From assembly GCF_003368535.1 (NCBI RefSeq), contig NZ_QSLN01000003.1, positions 124,001 through 188,000 of the forward strand: DNA of 64,000 bases, written 5' to 3'. This document shows, in pieces, positions 45,566-54,685 of the stretch. The translations under genes and the position numbers were made by a program. This DNA is from Ammonifex thiophilus (GTDB taxonomy: Bacteria; Bacillota; Desulfotomaculia; Desulfotomaculales; Ammonificaceae). Each line of letters starts with the position of its first letter. The first letter of the stretch is position 1. Below the pieces are notes generated by a model that made no database searches, was not told where the DNA came from, and saw nothing but the letters and a program-made list of their open reading frames with translations.

Positions 45566-46245
45566 TTTTCTTCCCGCCTCTCGGAGAGGATTCCGTGAAG
45601 ATAGGAGTAAAGGTAAGGAAACTCCTCCGGGCAGCCGAAAATTAGACTCAAAGCCAGGAGGTAGCGGCGTCCCCTTTCCAAGGTCTTGCGCGGTATGCCG
45701 GTGAGCGAAGCCAACTCATTGAGGGGCAAGCGTTTGGTCTTCCTCAGTTGATCAAAAAGCGCCTCTTCACTGGCCAGCGCTTTGGCCGCCTTTATAAACC
45801 TTTCCCGGGTGTCCCGGTGCTTGGGCGAGGCCTTGACTAGGTCGGACAACTTGATCCCGAACTCGGAGAGCAGGGCGGCGTAACGTTCTATCTCTTCCCT
45901 GCGCTCCCAAGCGAGCTCTGCCTCCCCGCCCTCCTTCTCCCGCAAACCGGCCTCTTCCAGCGAAACCCAGGAGCAGTTTTCTCGGCGGCAAAAGTCGATG
46001 AGCCGTGACCTTATCACCCACCGGGCAAAAGCTAAGAAAGGGGATCCTTTTTTATCGTCGTGCTGGTCTATGGCCTCGTTCAGGGCCAAAAAGGCCACAC
46101 TGGCCGCCTCGTCACTCCAGGTCACCGGCCGCTTGAAAAAGTGGGAAGCCACGCGCAGAACAAAAGGCCTTAAAAGGCGCAGTAGTTCCTCGCGCGCCTC
46201 CCCGTCCCCGGCACGGGCCCGCCCTAGGAGCTGATCAAGCTTCAC
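45562..46245 (-). CDS. sigI: RNA polymerase sigma factor SigI
   Basis: About 227 aa heat- and polysaccharide-linked sigma factor of the SigI group. Region 2-like SHFFKRPVTWSDEAASVAFLALNEAID and FARWVIRSRLIDFCRRE; C-terminal helix-turn-helix LPLNELASLTGIPRKTLERGRRYL. The GTG at 46245 is preferred over a TTG at 46266 because GAGGGATCGGAG lies just before it. Its stop overlaps the rsgI start (4 bases), the usual coupled pair. Confidence 0.88.
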   Translation of the reverse strand: MKLDQLLGRARAGDGEAREELLRLLRPFVLRVASHFFKRPVTWSDEAASVAFLALNEAIDQHDDKKGSPFLAFARWVIRSRLIDFCRRENCSWVSLEEAGLREKEGGEAELAWERREEIERYAALLSEFGIKLSDLVKASPKHRDTRERFIKAAKALASEEALFDQLRKTKRLPLNELASLTGIPRKTLERGRRYLLALSLIFGCPEEFPYLYSYLHGILSERREEK

Positions 46246-46352
46246 CGGCTCCGATCCCTCACTCAAAAATTTCGTGACCCAGCAGTGGTTTCTGGGGGTG
46301 AACGCCCGGCGTATCCGGTGTTAAAATCTTAGGAAAAGGGAGGAGGAAGACC

Positions 46353-47447
46353 TTGCGCACCGGCATCGCTAACCTGCCCCTGCACCACGGCCGCTGCCCA
46401 CCCTGGCTCTTCGAGAAGATGGTGGAGCTCGCCCGCGCCATCGTGGAACTCTTGGTTCTGGAAGAGGGAGCCGAAGGGGTTCTGCAACGCTTGAGCGACC
46501 CCTTCTGGTTTCAGTCTCTGGGCTGCGTGCTGGGCTTTGACTGGCACTCCTCGGGCGTAACTACCACCGTTTGCGGGGCGCTTAAAGAAGCCTTGCGGCA
46601 CCGGGAAAGAGAGCTAGGACTTTTCATTTGCGGGGGAAAGGGAACCGCGGGCTTCAAGACCCCAGAGGAGATTTATCGCCACGCCGAGCGCCACTCCCTC
46701 AAGGTCGATCCGGAAAGGCTGGTTCGCGCTTCTCGCCTGGCGGCCAAGATAGACCAGGGTGCCCTTCAGGACGGTTACGAGCTTTACCACCACACTTTTT
46801 TCTTTACCTCTTCCGGTGAATGGGCGGTAGTTCAGCAGGGGATGAATGCCGAGCGCCGGGAAGCACGCCGGTACCATTGGCTTTCTTTCGCCTGCCCCGA
46901 TCCGGTCGAGGAGCCCCATGCGGCCATATGCAGCGAGCGGCGGGAGGAGTTCGTTTTGAACCTGGTAGCCCGGGAAAGCCGCGCCACCCGCGACCTACTG
47001 CCCGAAATTGCCCGGGAACAGCCGGAAAAGCTGGTGAAGTGGCTTTCCGGGCTTAAAGAAAAGGTTCTCGATCTGCCCCGCCGACACCAGCTCTGGCTCT
47101 CCGATCTTAACCCCCGACGCCTGAAAACGGTTTTCCTTTGCACCTACGAAAGGCTCCCGGCCGACTTCCTCTCGCTCCTGGAAACTCCCGGCATAGGGGC
47201 GCAAGGGCTGCGGGCTTTAAGCCTCATAGCCGAGCTCGTCTACGGCACCCCTCTAAGCTATCGTGATCCGGCCCGCTTCGCCTTCGCCCACGGAGGTAAA
47301 GACGGGCATCCCTACCCGGTGGACCGGGCGACCATGACCCACAGCATTCGGGTGCTTTCCCGGGCGGTGGAAAGGGCCAAACTAGGAATGAACGACAAGC
47401 GGGAGGCTTTAAGACGGTTAGCCCGCCTTTTCCCCGAGCTCCCTTAA
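46353..47447 (+). CDS. DUF763 domain-containing protein
   Basis: 364 aa, recognised by the N-terminal RTGIANLPLHHGRCPPWLF and the central FFTSSGEWAVVQQGMN. DUF763 is widespread in archaea and thermophilic bacteria; function unknown. TTG start behind GGGAGGAGG. C-terminal part has LETPGIGAQGLRALSLIAEL, resembling a helix-hairpin-helix, and YRDPARFAFAHGGKDGHPYPV. A nucleic-acid link is only a guess. Convergent with, and overlapping by 4 bases, the alcohol dehydrogenase gene. Confidence 0.82.
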   Translation: MRTGIANLPLHHGRCPPWLFEKMVELARAIVELLVLEEGAEGVLQRLSDPFWFQSLGCVLGFDWHSSGVTTTVCGALKEALRHRERELGLFICGGKGTAGFKTPEEIYRHAERHSLKVDPERLVRASRLAAKIDQGALQDGYELYHHTFFFTSSGEWAVVQQGMNAERREARRYHWLSFACPDPVEEPHAAICSERREEFVLNLVARESRATRDLLPEIAREQPEKLVKWLSGLKEKVLDLPRRHQLWLSDLNPRRLKTVFLCTYERLPADFLSLLETPGIGAQGLRALSLIAELVYGTPLSYRDPARFAFAHGGKDGHPYPVDRATMTHSIRVLSRAVERAKLGMNDKREALRRLARLFPELP

Positions 47448-48592
47448 AACATCGCTTTTAAAAGCTCCAGAAGGTCTTCCCGCGAGGCCCGGCGCGGGTT
47501 CCGAGCCATGGAGCCGGCTGTCAAAGCTTCCTCTACTATGGAGGGCAGATCTTCCTCCTTTACCCCTACTTCCCGCAGCCGTGTAGGCAGGCCCAACTTG
47601 GCAGTAAGTAGCCGGACATAACCGACAAAGCGCTCGGCCGCCTGGGGAGCAGGTGTGGCGGGAGGCACTATACCCGCCGCCACCGCCAGCTGGGCGTACT
47701 TGTCTTCCACCAAGGGAAGATTAAAGCTCATGACATGGGGCAGGAGCATCCCGCAGGCCAACCCGTGCGGCAGGTTGTAGCGCGCCCCTAGCACATGAGC
47801 CAACGCGTGTACTGCCCCTACTCCCGCACTCTGGATGGCCATCCCGGCCAGGAAACTGCCCTGCATCATTCTCTCGCGAGCATCCCGGTTACGGGGAACG
47901 GCGTAGGCGGTATAGATGTTCTGCACAATAAGCCGCACTGCCTCCCGGCTTACCGCATCGCTGAAGGGGTTGGTAAAGCGACAGGTGTAGGCCTCCACTG
48001 CGTGGGTAAGGGCGTCGAGCCCGGTGCGAGCGGTGAGTTCGCGAGGAAGAGACATGGTCAAAATAGGGTCCACCACGGCCACGTCGGGCAGCCAGAAAGG
48101 ATGGCGCAAGCTCTGCTTTTTGGGCACCTCGGGATCCTTGAGCACGGCGTTGGTGGTGGCCTCGGAACCGCTGCCGGCCGTGGTCGGTACGGCTATCCAG
48201 GGGAATTTGGGCTTGGTGATCTCCCGTCCGTAGAAATACTCCTTCACCGTTCCTTCCTCATAGAAAAGACCGGCTGCCGCCTTCACCGTATCCAGCACGC
48301 TCCCGCCCCCTACGGCCACCACCACATCGCACTTTTCCTCCCGCAGGAAGTGCCGGAGATCCTCCACCGTTTCCAAAGTGGGTTCGGGAGGAATCCGGTC
48401 GTAAAGGGCGAACTCCAGCTTGGCCGCCACGAAGGGCATGGTCACCCGCTCGAAATTACCCGACTCCTTTAAGCTACGGCGCCCCGTCACCAAGAGCACT
48501 TTATTTCCGAAGCGTTGCGCCTCTTCTCCCAAGCGATAAGTGCTCCCGGGGCCGAAGAGAACCCGCGCAGGCAGGTACAGATCGAAAAGCAT
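47444..48592 (-). CDS. Iron-containing (group III) alcohol dehydrogenase
   Basis: 382 aa NAD(P)-dependent enzyme interconverting alcohols and aldehydes. GGGSVLDTVKAAA near residue 97 (coenzyme), TTAGSGSEATTNAVL, metal-site regions TARTGLDALTHAVEAY, AVHALAHVLGARYNLPHGLACGMLLPHV. Full length. Substrate not determinable. ATG start after GGAGAGGCAGAAGC. Confidence 0.92.
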   Translation of the reverse strand: MLFDLYLPARVLFGPGSTYRLGEEAQRFGNKVLLVTGRRSLKESGNFERVTMPFVAAKLEFALYDRIPPEPTLETVEDLRHFLREEKCDVVVAVGGGSVLDTVKAAAGLFYEEGTVKEYFYGREITKPKFPWIAVPTTAGSGSEATTNAVLKDPEVPKKQSLRHPFWLPDVAVVDPILTMSLPRELTARTGLDALTHAVEAYTCRFTNPFSDAVSREAVRLIVQNIYTAYAVPRNRDARERMMQGSFLAGMAIQSAGVGAVHALAHVLGARYNLPHGLACGMLLPHVMSFNLPLVEDKYAQLAVAAGIVPPATPAPQAAERFVGYVRLLTAKLGLPTRLREVGVKEEDLPSIVEEALTAGSMARNPRRASREDLLELLKAMF

Positions 48593-48609
48593 CGCTTCTG
48601 CCTCTCCTT

Positions 48610-49146
48610 TTACAAGAACTTCACTATTTCGTCCAGGGGGCGACGTGAGGTGCGCTTCTCCGGCCAGGACTGGGGATACCCTAAGGTCACTATGGCCACC
48701 GGCCGCCGCTCAGGAGGTATACCCAAGCAGTGGCGTACCTGGTTTTCGTCAAAAGCCCCCACCCAGCAAGTCCCCAGGCCGTAGGCCGTGGCAGCCAGCA
48801 AAAGATTCTGTATGGCCGCCGCCGTGTCCTGAATACAGTAAAGGGATCTCCCTCTTTCCCCGTAGTGCTGAGCGGAACGCTGAGGCTCGGCACAGACCAC
48901 GATGAGCACCGGCGCCTCGCCCACAAACCTTTGTCCCCAGGCGGCTGCCGCCAGGCAGCGGCGCCTCCCGGGATCGGTTATGACGTAAAAGAACCAGGGC
49001 TGCAAGTTGCCTGCCGAGGGAGCCCAGCGCGCCGCCTCCAAGATTTGCTCTATAAGCTCGCGCGGTACGGGATCTTCTTTATACTGGCGCACGGAGCAGC
49101 GCTTTTTAATGACCTCCAGCACTTTGGCAGGCACCCGTCTCACCAC
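48610..49146 (-). CDS. Nitroreductase-family FMN flavoprotein
   Basis: 178 aa. FMN-binding KKRCSVRQYKEDPVP near the N-terminus, AARWAPSAGNLQPWFFYVI, DTAAAIQNLLLAATAYGLGTCWVGAF. NAD(P)H-dependent reduction of quinones or nitro compounds is usual for the family; natural substrate unknown. Lies 17 bases upstream of the alcohol dehydrogenase, probably co-transcribed. Start codon uncertain (GTG at 49146, 49143 or 49134). Confidence 0.88.
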   Translation of the reverse strand: MVRRVPAKVLEVIKKRCSVRQYKEDPVPRELIEQILEAARWAPSAGNLQPWFFYVITDPGRRRCLAAAAWGQRFVGEAPVLIVVCAEPQRSAQHYGERGRSLYCIQDTAAAIQNLLLAATAYGLGTCWVGAFDENQVRHCLGIPPERRPVAIVTLGYPQSWPEKRTSRRPLDEIVKFL

Positions 49147-49195
49147 CCGTAAGCTTGAAAATCTCCATAAAATATTATCTTAGGCACTTTTCTCT

Positions 49196-49549
49196 TCAAT
49201 CCTGCTCAAAACCGAGCTCGTCCCCGATCTGAGTACCGGAAACTTCTAAGATCCCGGAGGGCAACTCCAGAACCCCTTGAGCTCGGCCGATGAAAGGGGT
49301 GAAGCGCCAGGGTAAAAGGGAGGGGAAAAGGGCCACCACCCTTTTCTCGCCATCATAGAAAAGGACATCTATCGGGTGAGAAAGGAAGCAAGTGTGGACC
49401 GCCCGGCAGGGTTCGATGAGCAATCCCTCGCCGGGCTTAAGCGGAGCTCTACCGATGAGTCCCCGCAAGCGCTGGCCGAAAGTACGCGCCTCGTAAAGCC
49501 TGGTTACCAAGAGGTGGTTGCGGGTAAGGTTTAAGACCTTCTGCTCCAT
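49196..49549 (-). CDS. DUF192 family protein
   Basis: 117 aa with the DUF192 pattern ARTFGQRLRGLIGR, EPCRAVHTCFLSHPIDVLFYD, VLELPSG. Function unknown. It starts 4 bases after tadC ends, so it is the last gene of the Tad operon; DUF192 genes are often seen with Tad clusters in clostridia-like bacteria. Confidence 0.85.
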   Translation of the reverse strand: MEQKVLNLTRNHLLVTRLYEARTFGQRLRGLIGRAPLKPGEGLLIEPCRAVHTCFLSHPIDVLFYDGEKRVVALFPSLLPWRFTPFIGRAQGVLELPSGILEVSGTQIGDELGFEQD

Positions 49550-49553
49550 AGCC

Positions 49554-50465
49554 TCAAAAGCCCTTGCCGAAGAAACGCATTATCCGCAGCACCGCCGGGC
49601 CGAGCAACACCACGAAAGTGGCCGGAAAGATGCAAAGTACCAGAGGAAGAAGCATTTTCACGGGTGCCTTGAAGGCCGCTTCCTGCGCTTGCTGTCGGCG
49701 CCGGCGGCGTAGCTCCTGGGACTGCAAGCGTAGCACCTTGGCCAGAGAAACTCCCATTTGCTCGGCCATGATCACCGCCCCTACAAAGGAGAGAAGCTCT
49801 TCCACCCCCACCCTCTGAGCCATCTCCCGCAGCGCCTCCCGCCGCGGCCTTCCCACCCTAATCTCCTGCAGAGTTCGTCGGATCTCTTGGGGCAGGGGGC
49901 CGTCCATCTTCTCTACCACCCGCGTAAGCGCCCCTTCAAATCCCAATCCCGCTTCTACGCTCACGGTGAGCAGGTCGATAACCTCGCCAAGCTGCCGCCT
50001 CACCTCCCGCTGGCGCCGGCGGATGCGGCTCCGAAGCAGAAAATCGGGGAAAAGAAAGCCTAAAAGCCACCCCAACGCTCCCCACAGGGAAGCGGCGAAG
50101 GGCGTCAGGTGCCAGAAGAGGAGGGCAGAAGTCATCCCGCCGGTTACGGCTGCCAGCACCTTGAGCGCTAGAAACTCGTTCACCCCCAACCCCCAGGGGT
50201 GTCCGGCCATAGCCAACAGATTCCCCCATATCTCCTTTCGGCCACCTCCGGGGAAGAAGCGCCCTCCCAACCTGCCCAGCTTCGCCAGCCAAGGCTTGCA
50301 AAGGCGCCGGAACAGAGGTTCCCTCAGCTCCTGCCCCCGCCAGGTCGCCTCGATGCCGGTAAGCCGCTGACAAAGGCTGGACTCTTTTTCCCGCTGGCGG
50401 CTCCAAAAGGAAAGTCCCAGAAGGGCTAGGCTTAAGCCCCAAAGAAGGCCGAGCCAGGTACCCAT
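49554..50465 (-). CDS. tadC: Tad pilus assembly membrane protein TadC (T2SS F family)
   Basis: 303 aa. Type II secretion F domain about residues 155-290 (VIDLLTVSVEAGLGFEGALTRVV) flanked by membrane helices near 1-20, 95-150 and 275-300. Forms the inner-membrane platform with TadB. Abuts tadB without spacing. Confidence 0.9.
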   Translation of the reverse strand: MGTWLGLLWGLSLALLGLSFWSRQREKESSLCQRLTGIEATWRGQELREPLFRRLCKPWLAKLGRLGGRFFPGGGRKEIWGNLLAMAGHPWGLGVNEFLALKVLAAVTGGMTSALLFWHLTPFAASLWGALGWLLGFLFPDFLLRSRIRRRQREVRRQLGEVIDLLTVSVEAGLGFEGALTRVVEKMDGPLPQEIRRTLQEIRVGRPRREALREMAQRVGVEELLSFVGAVIMAEQMGVSLAKVLRLQSQELRRRRRQQAQEAAFKAPVKMLLPLVLCIFPATFVVLLGPAVLRIMRFFGKGF

Positions 50466-51413
50466 CTAGAACTCCACCTCCGTTATCTTGCGCAAGAGCA
50501 AAACGCCCACGATCTCTCCGGCGGCCCCAAGGCCGAGCATGAGGCGCCCCAGAGGTTCGTAGACCAAGGTAAGTAAGTAGCCGGGGTTGATCAGAGAAAG
50601 GATAAGGGCGAGAACTAAAGGAAGAAGGCCGATTATCAGGGCGGATATACGCCCCTGCGCGGTGAGAGCCCGAATCTCCCCTTTAAGCCTCACCCGCTCC
50701 CTTATGGTGGCGGCGATGCTGTCCAAAATTTCGGCCAAGTTCCCCCCCACCTGGCGCTGAATGATCACCGCCGTCACCGCCAGGTCCAGGTCTTCGCTGG
50801 GCACTCGGTGCGAAAGGCGCTCCAGTGCCTCCTCCACCCCCATACCCAGGCCGAGCTCCGTCAGGGCGCGCCCGAACTCTTGGCTTATAGGAGGGGGCAT
50901 TTCCCGCCGCACCACGTCCATAGCCTGAAGCAGGCCGAAACCGGCTCGCATGGTGTTAGCCATGAGGCTTAGAGCATCGGGCAGCTGGGACTGGAAGCGG
51001 GCCAGGCGCTGCCGGCGGAGGTAGCGCAGGTAGAAGAGAGGGACAAGCCCGCCTAAAGCCGCTCCTACCGCCGCCCCCAGGAAGCTCCGGATCCCGGCGT
51101 AGCCGAGCCAACCCCCGCTGCAGAAAAACCCCAGCTCCATGAGGAGGAACTCCTCCCCCCTGAGGGATAGGTCGGCCTGAGATAGCTCTCTCTCCAGCCG
51201 CGCCCGCAGCCGGGAAGTAAAGCCAGAGGCCTCCAAAAGGGCCTTGAGCCCTCTTTGCAGCCGCTCCCGCCAGAGGAAAACTTGCGCTTCACCGCCTTTA
51301 GACTCGCTCAGACGCTGCTGGACGATCCTTCCTAATTCTTCCCGCCGCTCCTTCCAGGCCAAGACCAAGAAAAGGAGGGAAGCGAACAAAGTGAAGGATA
51401 TGGCTACGCTCAA
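50466..51413 (-). CDS. tadB: Tad pilus assembly membrane protein TadB (T2SS F family)
   Basis: 315 aa. F domain about 155-285 (DALSLMANTMRAGFGLLQAM, VGGNLAEILDSIAATIRERVRL), helices at the N-terminus, 93-130 and 258-310. Partner of TadC, next to the TadA motor. Confidence 0.9.
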   Translation of the reverse strand: MSVAISFTLFASLLFLVLAWKERREELGRIVQQRLSESKGGEAQVFLWRERLQRGLKALLEASGFTSRLRARLERELSQADLSLRGEEFLLMELGFFCSGGWLGYAGIRSFLGAAVGAALGGLVPLFYLRYLRRQRLARFQSQLPDALSLMANTMRAGFGLLQAMDVVRREMPPPISQEFGRALTELGLGMGVEEALERLSHRVPSEDLDLAVTAVIIQRQVGGNLAEILDSIAATIRERVRLKGEIRALTAQGRISALIIGLLPLVLALILSLINPGYLLTLVYEPLGRLMLGLGAAGEIVGVLLLRKITEVEF

Positions 51414-51426
51414 CGAAGATCACTCC

Positions 51427-52761
51427 TCACCAAGAAGAGGGAGCAAAAAGACGACCATCCAACTCCACGCCGGCCGCAGCCAGCCGCTCGGCACAGCGGG
51501 GGCGGATGCCCGTGCAGACGAACTCCCCCAAAACCTTGCCATCCGGCCCCACTCCCGTTTGGCGGAAAAGGAAAAGGTCCTGCAGCACGATCACGTCCCC
51601 TTCCATCCCCTGCACCTCGGTTATGTGGGTCACCTTGCGCGAGCCATCTTTAAAGCGGCTGGCATGCACTATAAGATCCAGAGCCGAAGCGATCTGTTCC
51701 CTGATAGCCCGCACGGGGAGCTCCATTCCCGCCATCAAGACCATCGTCTCGAGGCGGGAAAGGAGGTCGCGAGGAGAGTTAGCGTGGGCGGTGGTAAGGC
51801 TGCCGTCGTGCCCGGTATTCATGGCCTGTAGCATGTCGAGCGCCTCCCCCCCTCTCACCTCTCCCACCACAATGCGGTCGGGGCGCATGCGCAAAGCGTT
51901 GCGCACCAAATCCCGGATGGTCACCGCCCCTTTGCCCTCAATGTTGGGGGGACGGGACTCCAGACGCACCACGTGCTCCTGCCGAAGCTGCAACTCGGCC
52001 GCATCCTCGATGGTGATGATCCGCTCATCGGGCGGGATAAAGGAAGAGAGCACGTTAAGAAGAGTGGTTTTACCGCTGCCCGTCCCGCCCGAGACTACGA
52101 TATTGAGCCTCGCCTTGACGCAGGCTTCCAGGAAACGAGCCATGGAAGGGGTAAGGGTGCCCAGGCGAATGAGGTCTTCCATGGTGAGTGGAGTGGCGGA
52201 GAACTTGCGAATGGTGAGGACCGGCCCGTTCAAGCTCAGAGGAGGAATTATAGCGTTGACCCGCGAGCCATCTGGCAGGCGGGCATCCACCATGGGTACA
52301 CTCTCGTCTATCCGCCTCCCCAGAGGGGCCACAATACGCTCGATGATTTGAAGAACATGGGCATCGTCGCGAAAGGTAACCGGGGTCAGTTCCAGCTTCC
52401 CCTTGCGCTCCACGTAAACCTGGTGTGGGCCGTTGACCATGATCTCCGAAATCTCCGGGTCTTCCAGGAAAGGGGTGATGGGCCCCAGCCCCAAAGCCTC
52501 TTGCACCAGCTCCTCCGCCAAGCGTTGCTGCTCGAAACGAGGAAGGCTGCCCCCATGCCTCTCCACCAGCGCCCTTGCCACCCGTTCCACCTCTTCATCG
52601 GAAACACCGGTGTCGCCGGTGAAGCGATCGCCTAATTCTGCTACCAAGAGTTTGTGAAGCTGCACTTTCAGATCCTGGTAAATTTCGGCTTTCGAGCGGA
52701 ACGAGGGCTTTCCTCCTGCTGGGCTTCGCTCACCGGTGGAAAAAGGCCCGTAAAAAGGCAT
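51427..52761 (-). CDS. tadA: Tad pilus assembly ATPase TadA/CpaF
   Basis: 444 aa cytoplasmic secretion ATPase powering Flp pilus assembly. Walker A SGGTGSGKTTLL (about 222-233), Asp box/Walker B region IITIEDAAEL and VGEVRGGEALDML, His box GHDGSLTTAHANSP. N-terminal domain with ISEIMVNGPHQVYVERKG. Full length. Confidence 0.95.
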   Translation of the reverse strand: MPFYGPFSTGERSPAGGKPSFRSKAEIYQDLKVQLHKLLVAELGDRFTGDTGVSDEEVERVARALVERHGGSLPRFEQQRLAEELVQEALGLGPITPFLEDPEISEIMVNGPHQVYVERKGKLELTPVTFRDDAHVLQIIERIVAPLGRRIDESVPMVDARLPDGSRVNAIIPPLSLNGPVLTIRKFSATPLTMEDLIRLGTLTPSMARFLEACVKARLNIVVSGGTGSGKTTLLNVLSSFIPPDERIITIEDAAELQLRQEHVVRLESRPPNIEGKGAVTIRDLVRNALRMRPDRIVVGEVRGGEALDMLQAMNTGHDGSLTTAHANSPRDLLSRLETMVLMAGMELPVRAIREQIASALDLIVHASRFKDGSRKVTHITEVQGMEGDVIVLQDLFLFRQTGVGPDGKVLGEFVCTGIRPRCAERLAAAGVELDGRLFAPSSW

Positions 52762-52782
52762 CCGCTTCCCCCCTCAAGAAAC

Positions 52783-53958
52783 TTAACGTCTCAGCACTTT
52801 ACGCCAGAATCCCCGGTCGGCTTCTTCGCCGGAAAGCTGGGTAGCGAAGTTTTCCAGCGCCTGTGCCAGGCGCGTGCCCTTAGCCTCCAGGACCAGGGGA
52901 TTACCCTTGTTTACTGCCTGTCGGCAAGCCCGCCATTCCACCGGCAAAACCGCCTTAAGCTTCATCCCCAGCGCTTTCTCCAGTCCTGCCCGGTCCACGC
53001 CTTCCTCTCCCACCTGGTTCAGCACTGTCCAGATCCTACCAGTATACCCTTTTTCTTTCAAAAATTGGAGATCGGTCTTGAGTCGCCTGAGCCCGGGGAG
53101 GTCATTTCTTCCCACCACCACGATTTCGTCGGCGGCAAGCAACGCCTCTTCGGTCAAAGAACAGAAGAAAGGAGGAGTGTCTACCAGCACGTACTGCGTT
53201 TTTACCTTTAGGGAAGTCAAGATTTCTGTGCCCAGTCCGAGGCGGGGCAAGGTTTCTTCCGAGAACTCTCCGGTTCGTAGGATCTTAACCCCGGTGACGT
53301 GGTTTAGCAGATAGCCCTCTATCGTCTCCGGGGTCAAGGAAGGCTCAAGCGCCAGCTCCGCCACTCCCCGCCCCCTATCCAGGTTAAAGAACAGCGCCAC
53401 ATCGCCACTCGCTAAATCGAAATCGACCAAACTCACCCGCTTTCCCCGGCGGGCCAAGAGTACAGCCAAGTTGCAGGCTAAGGTAGTTCTCCCCACACCC
53501 CCCTTACTGCCGAAAAAGACCACTACCCGGCCAACTTCCTCCTTGCCCTCCCCGGTGCGCACGGCCGTCATAGCCCGCCGGCGCTGGTTCTTCTCCCAGA
53601 CGCGACGCACCGCGTCCACCATCTCTTGGGCGGTGAAAGGCTTGATGAGGTAATCGCTGGCGCCCGCTGCCATGGCCCGCCGGAGATATTCCTGTTCTCC
53701 CTGAATGGAGATGATCACCACCCCTGTTTGGGGAAAACGCTCACTTATAGCCTCGGTAGCGGCAATGCCGTCAAGCCCAGGCATGTTTATGTCCATGAGC
53801 ACCACATCGGGAACCTGCTCCTCTACCAGCCGCAGAGCCTCTTCCCCGTCTCCCGCCTCGCCTACCACCACTATGTCCTCCTCGAAGGCCAGTAGCCGTT
53901 TTATTTCCTCACGCGTGCGCGGCACGTCATCGGCTATGAGAACCCGAATCTTAGCCAC
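52783..53958 (-). CDS. CpaE/TadZ-type pilus ATPase with an intact receiver domain
   Basis: About 391 aa. Residues 1-120 are a response-regulator receiver with acidic residues LIADD, phosphoacceptor in VVLMDINMPGLDG, and Lys in DYLIKPFTAQEM. Residues about 140-385 are a MinD/ParA-type ATPase (FGSKGGVGRTTLACNLA, VDFDLASGDVALFF) that in TadZ/CpaE localises the pilus. Receiver residues are often lost in TadZ; here they look functional. GTG at 53958 behind AAGGAGGGGG is chosen over a longer frame to 54048. Confidence 0.88.
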   Translation of the reverse strand: MAKIRVLIADDVPRTREEIKRLLAFEEDIVVVGEAGDGEEALRLVEEQVPDVVLMDINMPGLDGIAATEAISERFPQTGVVIISIQGEQEYLRRAMAAGASDYLIKPFTAQEMVDAVRRVWEKNQRRRAMTAVRTGEGKEEVGRVVVFFGSKGGVGRTTLACNLAVLLARRGKRVSLVDFDLASGDVALFFNLDRGRGVAELALEPSLTPETIEGYLLNHVTGVKILRTGEFSEETLPRLGLGTEILTSLKVKTQYVLVDTPPFFCSLTEEALLAADEIVVVGRNDLPGLRRLKTDLQFLKEKGYTGRIWTVLNQVGEEGVDRAGLEKALGMKLKAVLPVEWRACRQAVNKGNPLVLEAKGTRLAQALENFATQLSGEEADRGFWRKVLRR

Positions 53959-53971
53959 CTTTACCCCCTCC

Positions 53972-54673
53972 TTAGGGCTTCCCCGCTTCCAGCAAATCCG
54001 GCAGCTTAACTGGCAGGAGCTGAGTCGCCTCTTGCTCTTTAGGTCCACGCAAGAAAAGCCTCACCGACCCCCGCTCCGTCGCCAGGGTGATAAGGGCTCC
54101 CTGGCGGGGAGTGACGGCCAGGGTCACGGTGTCGTACGGCTTTTTTTCGCCACCGGAGCCCAAAGCCAAAACGCGGACATTGCCCGCCACCAAAACGGTG
54201 TAAGTGGTCTTAGTGCCCTGCGACTCCAGGTCGAAGGTAGCCACCACATCCACCCGATCCCCGGGTTTAAGCGCTCCCCCCACGCCGCTTACCGCGTTTA
54301 CCGCCAGCGTTATCGCCCTCTCCCCCGGCTGCAGGCTTAAAGCCAGCTCCTGTTTCTCGTCCTTACTCGATGCCAGCTTGCTCTGCAAGAGAACCTCTCC
54401 CCGCACCAGGGGCACCGTGGTCACCCGCCCCACCGCGTCCTCCACCCGGCGCAGCGCCAGGGGATGGACGCAGGAAGAAGGAAGGTCCTGCAGCTTGAGG
54501 AGCGAAGAGGTAAGCAGGGTGCGGGCGGGTATGTCTTGAGCGGCCACCACCACCGGCACGTAATGCGCCTTCTGCCGGTAGGTAGCCTTGAGGTGCTCCA
54601 GATAAAAGTAAGTGCCTACGGCCGCTCCCACCGCACAGAGAAAAGAAAGTACGAGAAAGAGCTTCGCCCGCAC
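53972..54673 (-). CDS. cpaB: Flp pilus assembly protein CpaB/RcpC
   Basis: 233 aa, one N-terminal membrane helix (4-24), a SAF domain about 40-100 (VVVAAQDIPARTLLTSSLL, VTTVPLVRGEVLLQSKL) and the RcpC/CpaB C-terminal part (GERAITLAVNAVSGVGGALKPGDRVDV). With no secretin in the cluster it presumably works at the single-membrane surface. Confidence 0.88.
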   Translation of the reverse strand: MRAKLFLVLSFLCAVGAAVGTYFYLEHLKATYRQKAHYVPVVVAAQDIPARTLLTSSLLKLQDLPSSCVHPLALRRVEDAVGRVTTVPLVRGEVLLQSKLASSKDEKQELALSLQPGERAITLAVNAVSGVGGALKPGDRVDVVATFDLESQGTKTTYTVLVAGNVRVLALGSGGEKKPYDTVTLAVTPRQGALITLATERGSVRLFLRGPKEQEATQLLPVKLPDLLEAGKP

Positions 54674-54685
54674 TTCAAAGCCCCC

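Noticed and set aside
48024-49152. Plus-strand open frames opposite the alcohol dehydrogenase and nitroreductase genes
   Set aside because: They are shadows of well-conserved minus-strand enzymes and have no family features.
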